A stretch of DNA of 64,000 bases, from NCBI RefSeq assembly GCF_000021745.1, contig NC_011666.1, positions 3,561,001-3,625,000 of the forward strand, read 5' to 3'. This document shows, in pieces, positions 53,212-62,039 of the stretch; the stretch's first letter is position 1; each line of letters begins with the position of its first letter. The position numbers and the translations under genes are program-made. Under the pieces are notes generated by a model. The model did not search any database. It saw only the letters and a list, made by a program, of their open reading frames with translations, and was not told the DNA's origin. This stretch comes from Methylocella silvestris BL2 (GTDB lineage: Bacteria; Pseudomonadota; Alphaproteobacteria; Rhizobiales; Beijerinckiaceae).

Positions 53212-53622
53212 CTATGGCTCCCGGCCGTAATGATAGCCGCGGTACAAAACCGGGGGCCCCGGAAAAATCAGCGAATCGGCGTAGAGGCCGCGCGACTGAC
53301 AGACTGCAGTGGCGCGAAAACGCGCGGTGTCGCCAACAAGATCGGCCTGCGGCATCGGCACGATGCTGCAGCGCGGATCGACCGCGAAAGCATAGGGCGG
53401 GGGAGCCGGAGGCTGCGGCACCAAATAGGGTCGCGGCGCATAGCCAAGGTCCGCCGCCATGCCGGGACCGCTGAGGACAAGAGCACAGACCCCAAACAGG
53501 CAGAGGGCAGCGCCGCCAAGCGTCGCGAGCCCGGCCCGCCCGTGGACCGGATGCGCGCGAGCCGGACGCTCGGGCGGCCCCGCCGCTCCCGCGCCAGAGG
53601 CAGACGCAGCCAACAGCTTCAT
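53212..53622 (-). CDS. Small exported or membrane-anchored protein, function unknown
   Basis: 136 residues. A basic N-terminus leads to a hydrophobic stretch (TLGGAALCLFGVCALVLSGPGMAA) that may be a late signal peptide or anchor. The exported part has YAPRPYLVPQPPAPPPYAF, two cysteines (DPRCSIVPMPQ and TAVCQSRGLY) that could pair, and a Tyr-rich end (YRGYHYGREP). The start has GGGAG six bases upstream, which supports a real gene. No family is recognised beyond general similarity to small rhizobial envelope proteins. Confidence 0.55.
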   Translation of the reverse strand: MKLLAASASGAGAAGPPERPARAHPVHGRAGLATLGGAALCLFGVCALVLSGPGMAADLGYAPRPYLVPQPPAPPPYAFAVDPRCSIVPMPQADLVGDTARFRATAVCQSRGLYADSLIFPGPPVLYRGYHYGREP

Positions 53623-53783
53623 AAGCTTCTCCCGGCAGGCAAGGATGAGCCGAACGGCCGGGCGCTATGCGTCGAGCGCGCCGGCGCAAATCGGCCATTC
53701 CGATTCGCGCCGATATCATATCACGCGAGCGCGCCGGAAGAAGCAAAAATCAATCATTACGCGAAAATTACAATTTTAAGTAA

Positions 53784-54503
53784 TTATTCCTTAACCTTGA
53801 GCCCCTTCAGGCTGGCGAAGACAGAATGCACGTCGACATTGTCCTCGACCTCTGCCGCCTTCGGCGCGGCCGCGCCGAAAACTTCGGCTTCCGTCCTTGG
53901 CTCCTCGCGATAGGGCGCCCGCGTCGTGGTCTCGGCCGGCAACAGCGTGTCGCCATGGCTCTCCTCGACATGCGGCCGGTCCTTGGCGGCGCGGTTGACC
54001 TCGAAATCGAGATCCATCTGCGAGCAGAGGCCAAGCGTGACCGGATCGGCCGGCGTCAGAGCGGCGGAATTCCAATGCGTGCGGCTGCGAATCGCCTGAA
54101 GGGTGGATTTCGTCGTGCCGGCGAGGCGCATGATCTGCGCGTCCTTCAATTCCGGATGATTGCGCACAAGCCACAAAATCGCGTTGGGACGGTCCTGCCG
54201 GCGCGACAGGGGCGTGTAGCGCGCGCCGCGCTTGCGCGCCGGCTCCGGCAACCGCACCTTGGACACGGCGAGCTGCAGCTGGCGGCTCGGATCCTTTTCC
54301 GCCGCGGCGATCTCCTCGCGGGTCAGCTGGCCCGAAGTGATTGGATCGTGCCCCTTGATTCCGCTCGCGACTTCGCCGTCGGCGATGCCCTTGACCTCAA
54401 GCGGGTGCAATTTGCAGAAATTGGCGATCTGATCGAAGGTCAGCGAGGTGTTCTCGACAAGCCACACGGCGGTTGCCTTGGGCATGAGCGGCGCGGTGTT
54501 CAT
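53784..54503 (-). CDS. trcR: TrcR (DUF1013), RNA-polymerase-associated cell-cycle regulator
   Basis: A 239-residue DUF1013 protein, the family named TrcR in Caulobacter, where it tracks with RNA polymerase and influences cell-cycle transcription. Features: PLMPKATAVWLVENTSLTFDQIANFCKLHPLEVKGIADGE with a helix-turn-helix-like segment, a second such segment NAILWLVRNHPELKDAQIMRLAGTTKSTLQAIR, and NSAALTPADPVTLGLCSQMDL. The C-terminal ~70 residues are acidic and disordered, ending VHSVFASLKGLKVKE. It is strongly conserved across alphaproteobacteria. Role here is inferred from the family. Confidence 0.9.
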   Translation of the reverse strand: MNTAPLMPKATAVWLVENTSLTFDQIANFCKLHPLEVKGIADGEVASGIKGHDPITSGQLTREEIAAAEKDPSRQLQLAVSKVRLPEPARKRGARYTPLSRRQDRPNAILWLVRNHPELKDAQIMRLAGTTKSTLQAIRSRTHWNSAALTPADPVTLGLCSQMDLDFEVNRAAKDRPHVEESHGDTLLPAETTTRAPYREEPRTEAEVFGAAAPKAAEVEDNVDVHSVFASLKGLKVKE

Positions 54504-54787
54504 GTTTGCTTCTCCTTTGCGCTCAAAACGGAAATTGCCCCAGACGGCGAAGAGGCGACGCCTGGAACGCCCGCCGCGCAGGGGCGAGGCTCACGAGACG
54601 AAGCTCACGAGACGAGGCTGAATGTTAGCCATGACGGGAATTGCCGTAATATAGGCGCCCCCGGCGACGAAGGCAATCCGCTCGGCTCATGGAAAACGGC
54701 GCGCGGCAGGTCGATCCAGCATGGGCGGGTTCGAAAAATTTAACCGGCGCGGCGCTATGCTAACCCAGTTTGGAGCTGTCTCGTTCG

Positions 54788-55102
54788 ATGATCCGACGCG
54801 TGTTGCAATTCATCGGCCTGTTTTCGCTCGCAAGCGCCTTCGCCCTCCTGATGATCGACGGCTGGCGCTCCTTTGCGGCCGGACGCGTGCTTCTGACGCA
54901 GCTCGCCGCCGCCGCAGCTCTTGCACCGTCGAAACTCGACGCCTTGCACGACGCGGTCGCCCGGCGCGCGCCCTCATGGCTCGAGCCGGCGTTGGAGGCC
55001 TTTGGGCGGCTGCCGAGTTTTGTTCTGCTCGCCTTGATCGGCCTCATCGCTCTGTGGCTTGCGCAAAAGCCGAAACCGAAGATCGGCTATTCCAGCCGCT
55101 GA
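54788..55102 (+). CDS. Small two-helix inner-membrane protein, function unknown
   Basis: 104 residues with a membrane segment at the start (VLQFIGLFSLASAFALLMIDGW, then RSFAAGRVLLTQL) and one at the end (FVLLALIGLIALWLAQKPKPK), separated by a short amphipathic region with a WLEPALEAFGRLPS segment. Similar small proteins are common in Rhizobiales and are sometimes labelled PetM-like in databases, a label I consider unreliable. The ATG at 54788 is chosen over an upstream non-ATG start. Confidence 0.7.
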   Translation: MIRRVLQFIGLFSLASAFALLMIDGWRSFAAGRVLLTQLAAAAALAPSKLDALHDAVARRAPSWLEPALEAFGRLPSFVLLALIGLIALWLAQKPKPKIGYSSR

Positions 55103-55363
55103 AAGCTTTTCACGTCATGCTGAAGGTTTTTCATGCTTTAGCCAATTGCAGACATGCTGTATCTGTTTGTTTCAACGCAGCTTTATACCGCGGATAGGCT
55201 TCGGCTGCTGCGAGAAAACGCGTAGCTGCGCGCGCGGAATTGATCAGAAATTAATGAGATTACGCAACTTTGACCTAGCCATAACCATTGTATTGGCGGA
55301 TCGAGGCCTCATCTGAACGGAAAGGGGCCGATGCTCGGCAAAATATTTCCTGAAAGGAAGGGC

Positions 55364-56014
55364 ATGTTCCGCAAACTCCTGACCTTGCCGTCAGCCGCCG
55401 ACGCCCTGCCGGGCCGATCCGAGCCCACCAAGACCGCTGAAAGGCATTTCGTGAATGGGCGCCCGATTTCTCCGCCGTTTCCCGAAGGCGTCGAGACCGC
55501 TCTCTTCGGGTTTGGCTGTTTTTGGGGCGCCGAGCGCAAGTTCTGGCAGTTGGACGAGGGAATTTACACGACCGCCGTCGGCTATGCGGGCGGCGTGACG
55601 CCGAATCCGACCTATGAGGAAGTGTGCTCTGGCCTCACCGGTCATAATGAGGTTGTGCTGGTCGCCTTCGATCCGAAACGCATTTCCTACGCAACCTTGC
55701 TCAAGAGTTTTTGGGAAAGTCATGACCCGACGCAGGGCATGCGGCAGGGCAATGACGTCGGCACGCAATATCGCTCTGGCGTCTACGTCGCCGACGCCAC
55801 GCAGCGCGCGACCGCGGAGGCAAGCCGCGACGCCTTCTCCAGGGCGCTGGCGCGAAAAGGCTATGGGCCGATCACGACGGAAATCATCGACCGTCCGGCG
55901 TTCTATTATGCGGAAGGCTACCATCAGCAATATCTCGCCAAGAATCCAAACGGATATTGCGGCGTTTGCGGCACTGGCGTGTCCTGCCCGATCGGGATCA
56001 GCGTCGCCGCCTGA
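55364..56014 (+). CDS. msrA: Peptide-methionine (S)-S-oxide reductase, MsrA
   Basis: Repairs oxidised methionine (S-sulfoxide) in proteins. The active-site motif [14 protein letters not shown] is present, with [49 protein letters not shown] and [25 protein letters not shown], whose cysteines are the resolving pair. The 216 residues are counted from the ATG at 55364, preceded by AAGGAAGGG and matching homolog starts ([20 protein letters not shown]). An ATG at 55331, also with a fair ribosome binding site, would add eleven residues. Confidence 0.94.
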   Translation: MFRKLLTLPSAADALPGRSEPTKTAERHFVNGRPISPPFPEGVETALFGFGCFWGAERKFWQLDEGIYTTAVGYAGGVTPNPTYEEVCSGLTGHNEVVLVAFDPKRISYATLLKSFWESHDPTQGMRQGNDVGTQYRSGVYVADATQRATAEASRDAFSRALARKGYGPITTEIIDRPAFYYAEGYHQQYLAKNPNGYCGVCGTGVSCPIGISVAA

Positions 56015-56173
56015 GCGAAGATGCTGATCCTTTGCGTCGACATCATCCGTTAACACCGGATGTCTAGGTTGCCGGAAGCCGATTTTGAAGGCGCAAGCTT
56101 TGTGTTATGAAAGTGGCGTAAAAGCGCCTTATTCTAGGCTGGCGCGGTTTGCGTCGGGCGTTGGGAGCCGTAA

Positions 56174-56425
56174 ATGAATTGTCTGAGAGTATATGCCTTG
56201 AGCGCCGCCCTCTTCGTGATGGCGTCTGGGGGGCTGTCCGCTAATCCGCTCGCGGCGGCCCCTGCGCCTGATCAGGGGGTCGCGCCGGCCGCCTATCCGG
56301 AGAGGCATGAAGCGCCGATTGTGCTGGGCCGCAGCATCGGCGTTCGTCACAAGACCAAAATGCATCATGTTCGCCTGAAGCCGGATGAAATCTTCTCCGA
56401 TGAGGCGCCGTCGCAAAACGATTGA
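56174..56425 (+). CDS. Small exported protein, function unknown
   Basis: 83 residues with a signal peptide (LRVYALSAALFVMASGGLSA) and a mature part of about 60 residues that is Pro/Ala-rich and then basic (IVLGRSIGVRHKTKMHHVRL). It has no cysteine in the mature part and no family I recognise. Gene-like features are the signal peptide, the ATG start and its isolated position between msrA and convergent mepA. Confidence 0.5.
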   Translation: MNCLRVYALSAALFVMASGGLSANPLAAAPAPDQGVAPAAYPERHEAPIVLGRSIGVRHKTKMHHVRLKPDEIFSDEAPSQND

Positions 56426-56460
56426 GTTCAGTCCAGCTTTAGGCCGCTTGCGGCGGTCGT

Positions 56461-57384
56461 TTATTTTGCGTTCAGCACCATGCGGCATTCCGCCGGAAGC
56501 TGCGCCATCGTCAGCGGCGGCTTTGGGCGCGTTGGCGGCCCGGGCTTCGGATGCAGCACGGCGTCGGAAAACCAATAGTTCAGCGAGGCGTCGCAGCCGT
56601 CGCCGGGAGGAACGGGATCCTGATCGCGGCAGGACTCTTCTCCCGGAGGGCAAGCGAGGCGGATGTGGAAATGGTAGTCGTGCCCGTAATAGGGGCGCAC
56701 CTTGGTCAGCCATGAGCGATCGCCGACGGCTTCCCGGCAGATCGCCTTCTTGATCGCCGCATTGACGAAAATGCGCTGCACCTGATTGTCCTGCGCCGCC
56801 GCCTTGATGACCGCGAGATGGTCGGGCGTCCATCGCGCCGGGTCGACGTCGAGCCGGTCGGCGCGGACCACCATTGTCGCCGACATTTCCTCACGTTCGG
56901 CTCGCGACAATTCGCGGCCGGGCATTGGCGTCAGCCAGATATCGGCGTCGAGGCCGATCTGATGCGAGGCGTGGCCCGTCAGCATAGGGCCGCCCCGCGG
57001 TTGCGACATGTCGCCGACCAGGATGCCGGGCCAGTTGCTGACGCGCGGAACCTTGCGCGCGAACTCTTCCAGAAACGCGATGAGTTTCGGGTGACCCCAG
57101 TTGCGGTTGCGCGACAGGCGCATCACCTGCCAGGCGGGGCCGTTGACCGCCAGATTGCGGCCGCCGGCCAGGCAGCCGCGCGAATAAAAACCAATGGTGC
57201 GCGCGCTGAGCGGCGCTGGCCCCCGCTCGCGTCCGAACAACTCTTTCGCCGGCGTCGAGGGGGAGGATGCGTTGGCGAGCGGCGGCAAGATATTCGCGCC
57301 GAGCGTTCCCTTTTCCTGAGCCTCTGCGCCGCGAGCCGCCGCCATGCCCAGCAGAGCGGCCAAAATCAGGGACAGCGATCGCAT
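56461..57384 (-). CDS. mepA: Penicillin-insensitive murein endopeptidase, MepA
   Basis: Periplasmic metallo-endopeptidase (M74) that cleaves D-Ala-meso-DAP crosslinks. The 307 residues have a signal peptide (SLSLILAALLGMAAARGAEA), FYSRGCLAGGRNLAVNGPAWQ, the first zinc-site segment LTGHASHQIGLDADIWL, and the second PYYGHDYHFHIRLACPPGE. Conserved cysteines (CREA, CPPGEESC) probably form disulfides. The C-terminal tail beyond the domain is short and Pro-rich. It is followed upstream on the same strand by the IalB-family gene. Confidence 0.92.
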   Translation of the reverse strand: MRSLSLILAALLGMAAARGAEAQEKGTLGANILPPLANASSPSTPAKELFGRERGPAPLSARTIGFYSRGCLAGGRNLAVNGPAWQVMRLSRNRNWGHPKLIAFLEEFARKVPRVSNWPGILVGDMSQPRGGPMLTGHASHQIGLDADIWLTPMPGRELSRAEREEMSATMVVRADRLDVDPARWTPDHLAVIKAAAQDNQVQRIFVNAAIKKAICREAVGDRSWLTKVRPYYGHDYHFHIRLACPPGEESCRDQDPVPPGDGCDASLNYWFSDAVLHPKPGPPTRPKPPLTMAQLPAECRMVLNAK

Positions 57385-57430
57385 CTGGCCTCCTTGGCGT
57401 CAGCGCCGGACAGCAAACAATGCGGCCGCC

Positions 57431-58063
57431 TCAGCGTTTCGCCAAGGCGTCGAGCGCCTGATCGAGCCCCTTCAGCGACAATGCGATCTTGACGGGGTTG
57501 CCTCTGGGATCGGTGAAGGTGATCTGGGCCGGCTGCGACCGGTTGCGGAATAGCTGCAGCTGGTCGTTATTCAGCTCAATTTCCGAGAAACAGGCGGCCT
57601 GGATGCAGGTTTTCAGGGGGATCTTGAGCGCAGGCTGAGCCGGGTCGGCCAGCACTTCAAGGCCGGGGGCGATCGTCACATTGACCGGCACGAGGATGAC
57701 GAGCCGCGTCGTCGTTTCGGCAGGTTTCTCATCCTTCGACGCTGGTTTTTCGGCCGGCTTATCGGCCGTTTGCTTGTCCTTGTCGCCCGCTTTACTCGCC
57801 GCCGGCTTGTCTTTTCGGGCGTCCGGAGCTTGAATCTTTCGGCCGAAAGCAACCTGGGCGATCGGCTCGGCCTGGCCGGGCGGGACGACCGAGGCGATCA
57901 CCTCGCAGGCCCATTCGCCGGGGGACCCCTCGCCGCAGCGCATTTTCCAATCGCCGAAGGCGGCGATATTGTCCGCCGCGGACGCCGCCGGACGCGCCTC
58001 CGCCATTGCCGCGGCGGGGGAGACGATGAGCGCGAGCGCCGCGAGCGTTGATAATTTCCGCAT
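57431..58063 (-). CDS. Invasion-associated locus B (IalB) family protein
   Basis: Exported protein of 210 residues with signal peptide (LSTLAALALIVSPAAAMA). The IalB fold is recognised by FGDWKMRCGEGSPGEWACEV, LVILVPVNVTIAPGLEVLAD, PLKTCIQAACFSEIELNNDQ and FTDPRGNPVKIALSLKGLDQAL, including the paired cysteines. A ~45-residue Lys/Ala/Pro-rich insertion (KDKPAASKAGDKDKQTADKP) is unusual within the domain. The ATG at 58061-58063 has AAGG seven bases upstream. IalB was named in Bartonella, but free-living relatives like this one have unknown roles. Confidence 0.85.
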   Translation of the reverse strand: MRKLSTLAALALIVSPAAAMAEARPAASAADNIAAFGDWKMRCGEGSPGEWACEVIASVVPPGQAEPIAQVAFGRKIQAPDARKDKPAASKAGDKDKQTADKPAEKPASKDEKPAETTTRLVILVPVNVTIAPGLEVLADPAQPALKIPLKTCIQAACFSEIELNNDQLQLFRNRSQPAQITFTDPRGNPVKIALSLKGLDQALDALAKR

Positions 58064-58293
58064 AAGACTGCCTTGCACCTCTGCTTGCGCCGCAGATCGC
58101 TGAGACCCCGGCCCTCCCGATCGGTCCCGGCGGGACCGTTTGAATTTTTGCAGGTTCGCATTCGACCCGGAACGCCAGATATCACGGGCCGCGATTCGGA
58201 AACAGGGGGCCGCCAAGCGCGGAGCGAAAGCTGCATTTCCTTTTCAGCAGCCGAGCCGTAGATGGTGTCCTTTTCCATGAGGAGCCGCGCTGG

Positions 58294-58689
58294 ATGCGAA
58301 TGCCCGAAGGACCGAACAGAATTTTCATCGCGGCGGCTCTGGCCGGAGTTTTGGGCGCGGCCGGCGTAATCCTTTCGGCCGTCGGCGCGCACGCCGTCCA
58401 AAATCCCCTTCTGGCGACCGCGGCCAATTTTCTGCTCATCCATGCGCTCGCCATTTTGGCGCTAGCCGGGATCGCCCTCGCCGCTCCTGCGCGCGCGGGC
58501 GGATTTCTCATCGCGGCGGCGCTGTTGTTTCTTGGCGCCTGTCTCTTTTGCGGCGATCTCGCTGTCAGGGCGCTCGTCGAGGCGCGGCTGTTTCCGATGG
58601 CGGCTCCGATCGGCGGATCGATGCTGATCTGCGGTTGGACCGCGATCAGTGTCGCCGCGCTGGCGGCCCTGCGGCCAAAACGCGGCTGA
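58294..58689 (+). CDS. DUF423-family four-helix membrane protein
   Basis: 131 residues with four hydrophobic segments: FIAAALAGVLGAAGVILSAVGAHAV, LLATAANFLLIHALAILALAGI, FLIAAALLFLGACLFCGDLAV and PMAAPIGGSMLICGWTAISVAAL. The ALAGVLGAAGVILSAVGAHA start and IGGSMLICGWTAI end are diagnostic of DUF423 (YgdD-like). Function is unknown. An ATG two codons in is an equally good start. Confidence 0.85.
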   Translation: MRMPEGPNRIFIAAALAGVLGAAGVILSAVGAHAVQNPLLATAANFLLIHALAILALAGIALAAPARAGGFLIAAALLFLGACLFCGDLAVRALVEARLFPMAAPIGGSMLICGWTAISVAALAALRPKRG

Positions 58690-58789
58690 AATCTGCTATT
58701 ATGATGAACATCGGGTGATCAGGCGCGATTGTCTGGACATTGCCCGGGGCTCAAGGCAGAGTCGGCGTTAGCTTCAACCCGGGTTTGAG

Positions 58790-59161
58790 ATGACGCGCGC
58801 TGGCGAACCGCCATCGAAACGAATTTTGATCGTTGAGGACGAACCGTTCGTCGCGCTCTCCCTTGTTGACACGCTCTCTGAACTCGGTTTCGACATCGCC
58901 GCCTGCGTCGCGGACGTTCGCGGCGCGCTCGAAGTCATCCGTCGCGAGCATCTCGACGGCGCCCTGCTTGATGTCCGGCTGGGCTCCGAGCGCATCGACC
59001 CCGTCGCTGAAATGCTGGACCAGCGCGCCTGCCCGTTCATTTTCACGACGGGACTGGGGCAGGCGGACATTCCGCCGGAATATGCCAACAGGGCTATCTT
59101 GCAAAAGCCGTTTGGCACCGCGGCGCTCGTCTCGATGCTGGACAGCGTCTTTGGCCGTTAG
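58790..59161 (+). CDS. Single-domain response regulator receiver protein
   Basis: A 123-residue receiver domain with no output domain. The acidic pocket (VEDEP), the phospho-acceptor aspartate in GALLDVRLGSE, the Thr/Ser position in FIFTTGLGQADIP and the conserved lysine in AILQKPFGTAAL are all present, so it should be phosphorylatable. Stand-alone receivers like this act as phosphate sinks or shuttle proteins. No histidine kinase is adjacent; the kinase partner is unknown. Confidence 0.88.
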   Translation: MTRAGEPPSKRILIVEDEPFVALSLVDTLSELGFDIAACVADVRGALEVIRREHLDGALLDVRLGSERIDPVAEMLDQRACPFIFTTGLGQADIPPEYANRAILQKPFGTAALVSMLDSVFGR

Positions 59162-59301
59162 CTGCTGATTAAAGTTTTTTTTCAGGAAAGCGTTTGATTT
59201 TCTGTAAAATTGCATGCGTCGGCATGGCGTTTCCCGCCTTGATCGCGACATAGTCGGCAACGACAAGCAACACATCAAACTCTCGCGCAAATCGGCGTTC
59301 G

Positions 59302-61326
59302 ATGTCGCCCGAAGGGATTGACGAAGGGGCGAAGACCGAAGCTCGAGCGGTTTTGCGGCCTCGGTCCTTTGCCGAAGCGTGTGCGCGGGACGAGCGGATG
59401 GGAGCGGGGGCTTTTCAGGCCGTGGATGAAATGGCGTCAATTCCTACCGTTTCTTCCCGTCCGCCGCGAAAGCGCGGCAGAATTCTTCTAGGCTCCCTTT
59501 GTCTGTTGGCCATTCTCCTCGGCATGACCGCGGCCGCCGTCCCCTGGTTGTTTTCGACCAGCGCCTTGCGCGACGGGATCACCGCGCAAATCCGACAGAT
59601 CACCGGCCTTAGCACGCTCTCGCAAGGCAAGGCCGTGTTCGTCGTGCTGCCGCAGCCGCATATCAGCATCGACGCGATTCAATTCGCCGATCCTTCCGGC
59701 GCGCTTCGCATCGACGCCGCCTATCTCAAGGGCTATCTGCGCGTCTCCGCGCTGCTGCGCGGGCAGCTGGAAATCGCCTCGGTGACTTTGGGCGAGCCGC
59801 AGATGGTGATCGACCTCGCCGGCCGGCCGATGCGGTCCGATAGCGCGATCGGACGCGCCGCCAATGCAAAATCGGCGACGCCCCAGGCAAGCTCCGCCGA
59901 TGAAACGCGGCTCGGCGTGCTCACCCTGGTCAATGGCCGCGCCCGCCTCACTAACAGCTTCGGCGACAGCGACGCCATCGTCGAGGCCATCAATGTCACG
60001 GTCGACTGGCGTAAGCTCGGCGCCTCGGCGAACATCAATGGCACGGCGCGCTTTCGCGACCAGGGCGCGGACATCTCCGCGGCGATTGAGCATCCGGCGG
60101 ATCTGATGCGCGGCGGCGCATCGGGCCTTCTCTTGAAGATTGACAGTCCGGCCCTGTCGCTGGCGGCGGAGGGCAGCCTGGCGAGCGGGCCGCAGGCTCA
60201 ATTCGCCGGTCGAGTCACGGCTTCGGCGCCGTCCCTGCGCCGCCTCGTCGAAACAGGCGGCTATTTCATCGCGCTGCCAGCGCCCTTCGAGAATTTCGCG
60301 CTCGAGGCTGACGTCAACGCCACTGCGCCGAGCGCGAGCTTTTCCAATCTCCGATTGCAACTCGACGGCAATGATTATGAGGGCGCTCTCGCCGTTTTGC
60401 AGGGGGAAGGCCGGCCGACTCTGGCGGGGACGCTGGCGGCGAACGAGCTGTCGCTGCGCCCCTTCTTCGCCAATCTGTCGCCGATCCACGGGCGCGACGG
60501 GCAATGGAGCCATGACGCCTTCGATCTCGACGAGGATAATTTCGCCGATCTCGACATCCGGATTTCGGCTCAGCGTCTGTCCTTGCCCGGCGTCGATTTC
60601 CGGGACGCGGCCTTTTCCGTGATGAAGCGCGACCGCCGGGTCGATCTGGCGCTGATCCGGGCCAAGGCCGCTCAGGGCGAGGTCCGGGGACGGGCGTCTT
60701 TCATCAAAGCGGCCGGCGGGCTCGAGACCCATGTCACGGCCGCCCTTGCCGGCGTCGACGCCGCCGCGATGTGGCCGGGCGGCGTCGAATCCATTCGCAT
60801 CACCGGGACCGTGAACGCCACCGCCAACCTGCAGGCCGCCGGGCTCAACATGAGCGAAATGATGCGCAATCTCGAGGGCCGCGCGCAAATCGCCATGCAG
60901 AACGGCGAGATCAACGGCGTCAATCTCGGGCAGGCGCTGCGCTCGGTCGACAAGCGCCCGCTCGGCCTCGCCGACGATATTCGCTATGGCGCGACAAGCT
61001 TTGGCTCGGCGGGGTTTGGACTTCAATTCGCCAAGGGCGTCGCCACGATCGAGCACGGCGAAATGCGCAGCCGCGCCATCGATCTCAATTTCAATGGCGC
61101 CATCGATTTTGGCGACAGGACCGTCGACGTGCACGCTACAGTGATGAGCGCCGCGCCAGATCCGAATTCGAAGTCGGAGCGGCCGCAATTCGCCTTCGAC
61201 GTCGCCGGGTCCTGGGACGAACTTGCGCTGGTCCCGGACGCGCGCAGCCTGATCCGGCAGTCGGGCGCCGCGGCGCCTTTGTTCTCGACAGGCGCCAAGG
61301 TCGCCCCCGCGCCGCCGCAGCACTGA
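59302..61326 (+). CDS. AsmA-family envelope protein
   Basis: Large inner-membrane-anchored periplasmic protein of up to 674 residues. After a soluble N-terminus, a transmembrane helix (ILLGSLCLLAILLGMTAAAVPWLF) leads into the AsmA domain: LRDGITAQIRQITGLSTLSQGKAVF, PQPHISIDAIQFADPSG, AAYLKGYLRVSALLRGQLEIASV, and a C-terminal AsmA-like region with NLEGRAQIAMQNGEINGVNLGQAL. AsmA proteins are linked to phospholipid transport and outer-membrane assembly. Start is uncertain; ATGs at 59302, 59398 and 59431 are candidates and all precede the helix. Confidence 0.85.
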   Translation: MSPEGIDEGAKTEARAVLRPRSFAEACARDERMGAGAFQAVDEMASIPTVSSRPPRKRGRILLGSLCLLAILLGMTAAAVPWLFSTSALRDGITAQIRQITGLSTLSQGKAVFVVLPQPHISIDAIQFADPSGALRIDAAYLKGYLRVSALLRGQLEIASVTLGEPQMVIDLAGRPMRSDSAIGRAANAKSATPQASSADETRLGVLTLVNGRARLTNSFGDSDAIVEAINVTVDWRKLGASANINGTARFRDQGADISAAIEHPADLMRGGASGLLLKIDSPALSLAAEGSLASGPQAQFAGRVTASAPSLRRLVETGGYFIALPAPFENFALEADVNATAPSASFSNLRLQLDGNDYEGALAVLQGEGRPTLAGTLAANELSLRPFFANLSPIHGRDGQWSHDAFDLDEDNFADLDIRISAQRLSLPGVDFRDAAFSVMKRDRRVDLALIRAKAAQGEVRGRASFIKAAGGLETHVTAALAGVDAAAMWPGGVESIRITGTVNATANLQAAGLNMSEMMRNLEGRAQIAMQNGEINGVNLGQALRSVDKRPLGLADDIRYGATSFGSAGFGLQFAKGVATIEHGEMRSRAIDLNFNGAIDFGDRTVDVHATVMSAAPDPNSKSERPQFAFDVAGSWDELALVPDARSLIRQSGAAAPLFSTGAKVAPAPPQH

Positions 61327-61349
61327 GCTGGGCGTTTAGGTGGTATTCT

Positions 61350-62039
61350 CTAGCCGCCTTCGCGCATCGCTTCCTCAAGACGCGTCTCGAGCACGGTCGG
61401 CTTGACCAGCACCAGGGCGCCGCGCGTTTTTTCGATGATATGTTCCTGCGCCAGCGCGGAAAGTTCGCGTGTGACCTGCTCGCGCCGGCAGCCGATTCGC
61501 GCAGCGAGGACGTGATGGAACGGCGGCGGCGTCACCACCCGTTCGGTGGGCTTGCCGGGCCTTGGATGCGCCATGCGCAGCAGTTCGGAATAGAGCCTGT
61601 GCTTCAGATCGAAGATCGAATGCTCGGCAAGGCGAGAGTTGAGTTCGCGGATGCGGCCAGTCAAGAGGCGCAGGATTCGCTCGCAGGCAGTGTTTGAGGA
61701 GAAAATGACTTCGCGGAAGACATGAGCCGGCATGATACAGAGCTCGGATTTGGTGAGCGCCGTCACATTGGCCGACCGTTTGGCCCCGTCGATCGCCGTC
61801 ATCTCGCCGAAAAACTGGCCGGCGCGGCTTTCGCCCAGAATGATCTCCTTTCCCGCGACGGTCCGGATCAGCACGCGAACCTCGCCGGTGACGATGAAAT
61901 AGACGTCGGAGGATTCGTCCTCGTAATCGACGACGAGTTCCCCGTCATCGAAGCGCCGCCAGAGACAGAGCCGGTCGAAGCGGTCGAAATCGAGATCGTC
62001 GATATCCTTGAAGAATGAGACGCGCCTTAGGCTTTGCAT
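61350..62039 (-). CDS. Crp/Fnr-family transcriptional regulator
   Basis: 229 residues with an N-terminal cyclic-nucleotide-binding fold (FDDGELVVDYEDESSDVYFIVTGEVRVLI and SRAGQFFGEMTAIDGAKRSANV, the FGE-A-x-D-x-x-R phosphate-binding cassette) and a C-terminal winged helix (HVLAARIGCRREQVTRELSAL, then HIIEKTRGALVLVKPTVLE). The cassette suggests cNMP binding. It lacks the four N-terminal cysteines of oxygen-sensing Fnr. Convergent with the AsmA gene. Confidence 0.9.
   Translation of the reverse strand: MQSLRRVSFFKDIDDLDFDRFDRLCLWRRFDDGELVVDYEDESSDVYFIVTGEVRVLIRTVAGKEIILGESRAGQFFGEMTAIDGAKRSANVTALTKSELCIMPAHVFREVIFSSNTACERILRLLTGRIRELNSRLAEHSIFDLKHRLYSELLRMAHPRPGKPTERVVTPPPFHHVLAARIGCRREQVTRELSALAQEHIIEKTRGALVLVKPTVLETRLEEAMREGG

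Noticed and set aside
54788-55102. PetM / cytochrome b6f subunit 7 as identity of the small membrane protein
   Set aside because: The organism type has no b6f complex, and the match is only a generic hydrophobic helix; left as unknown function.
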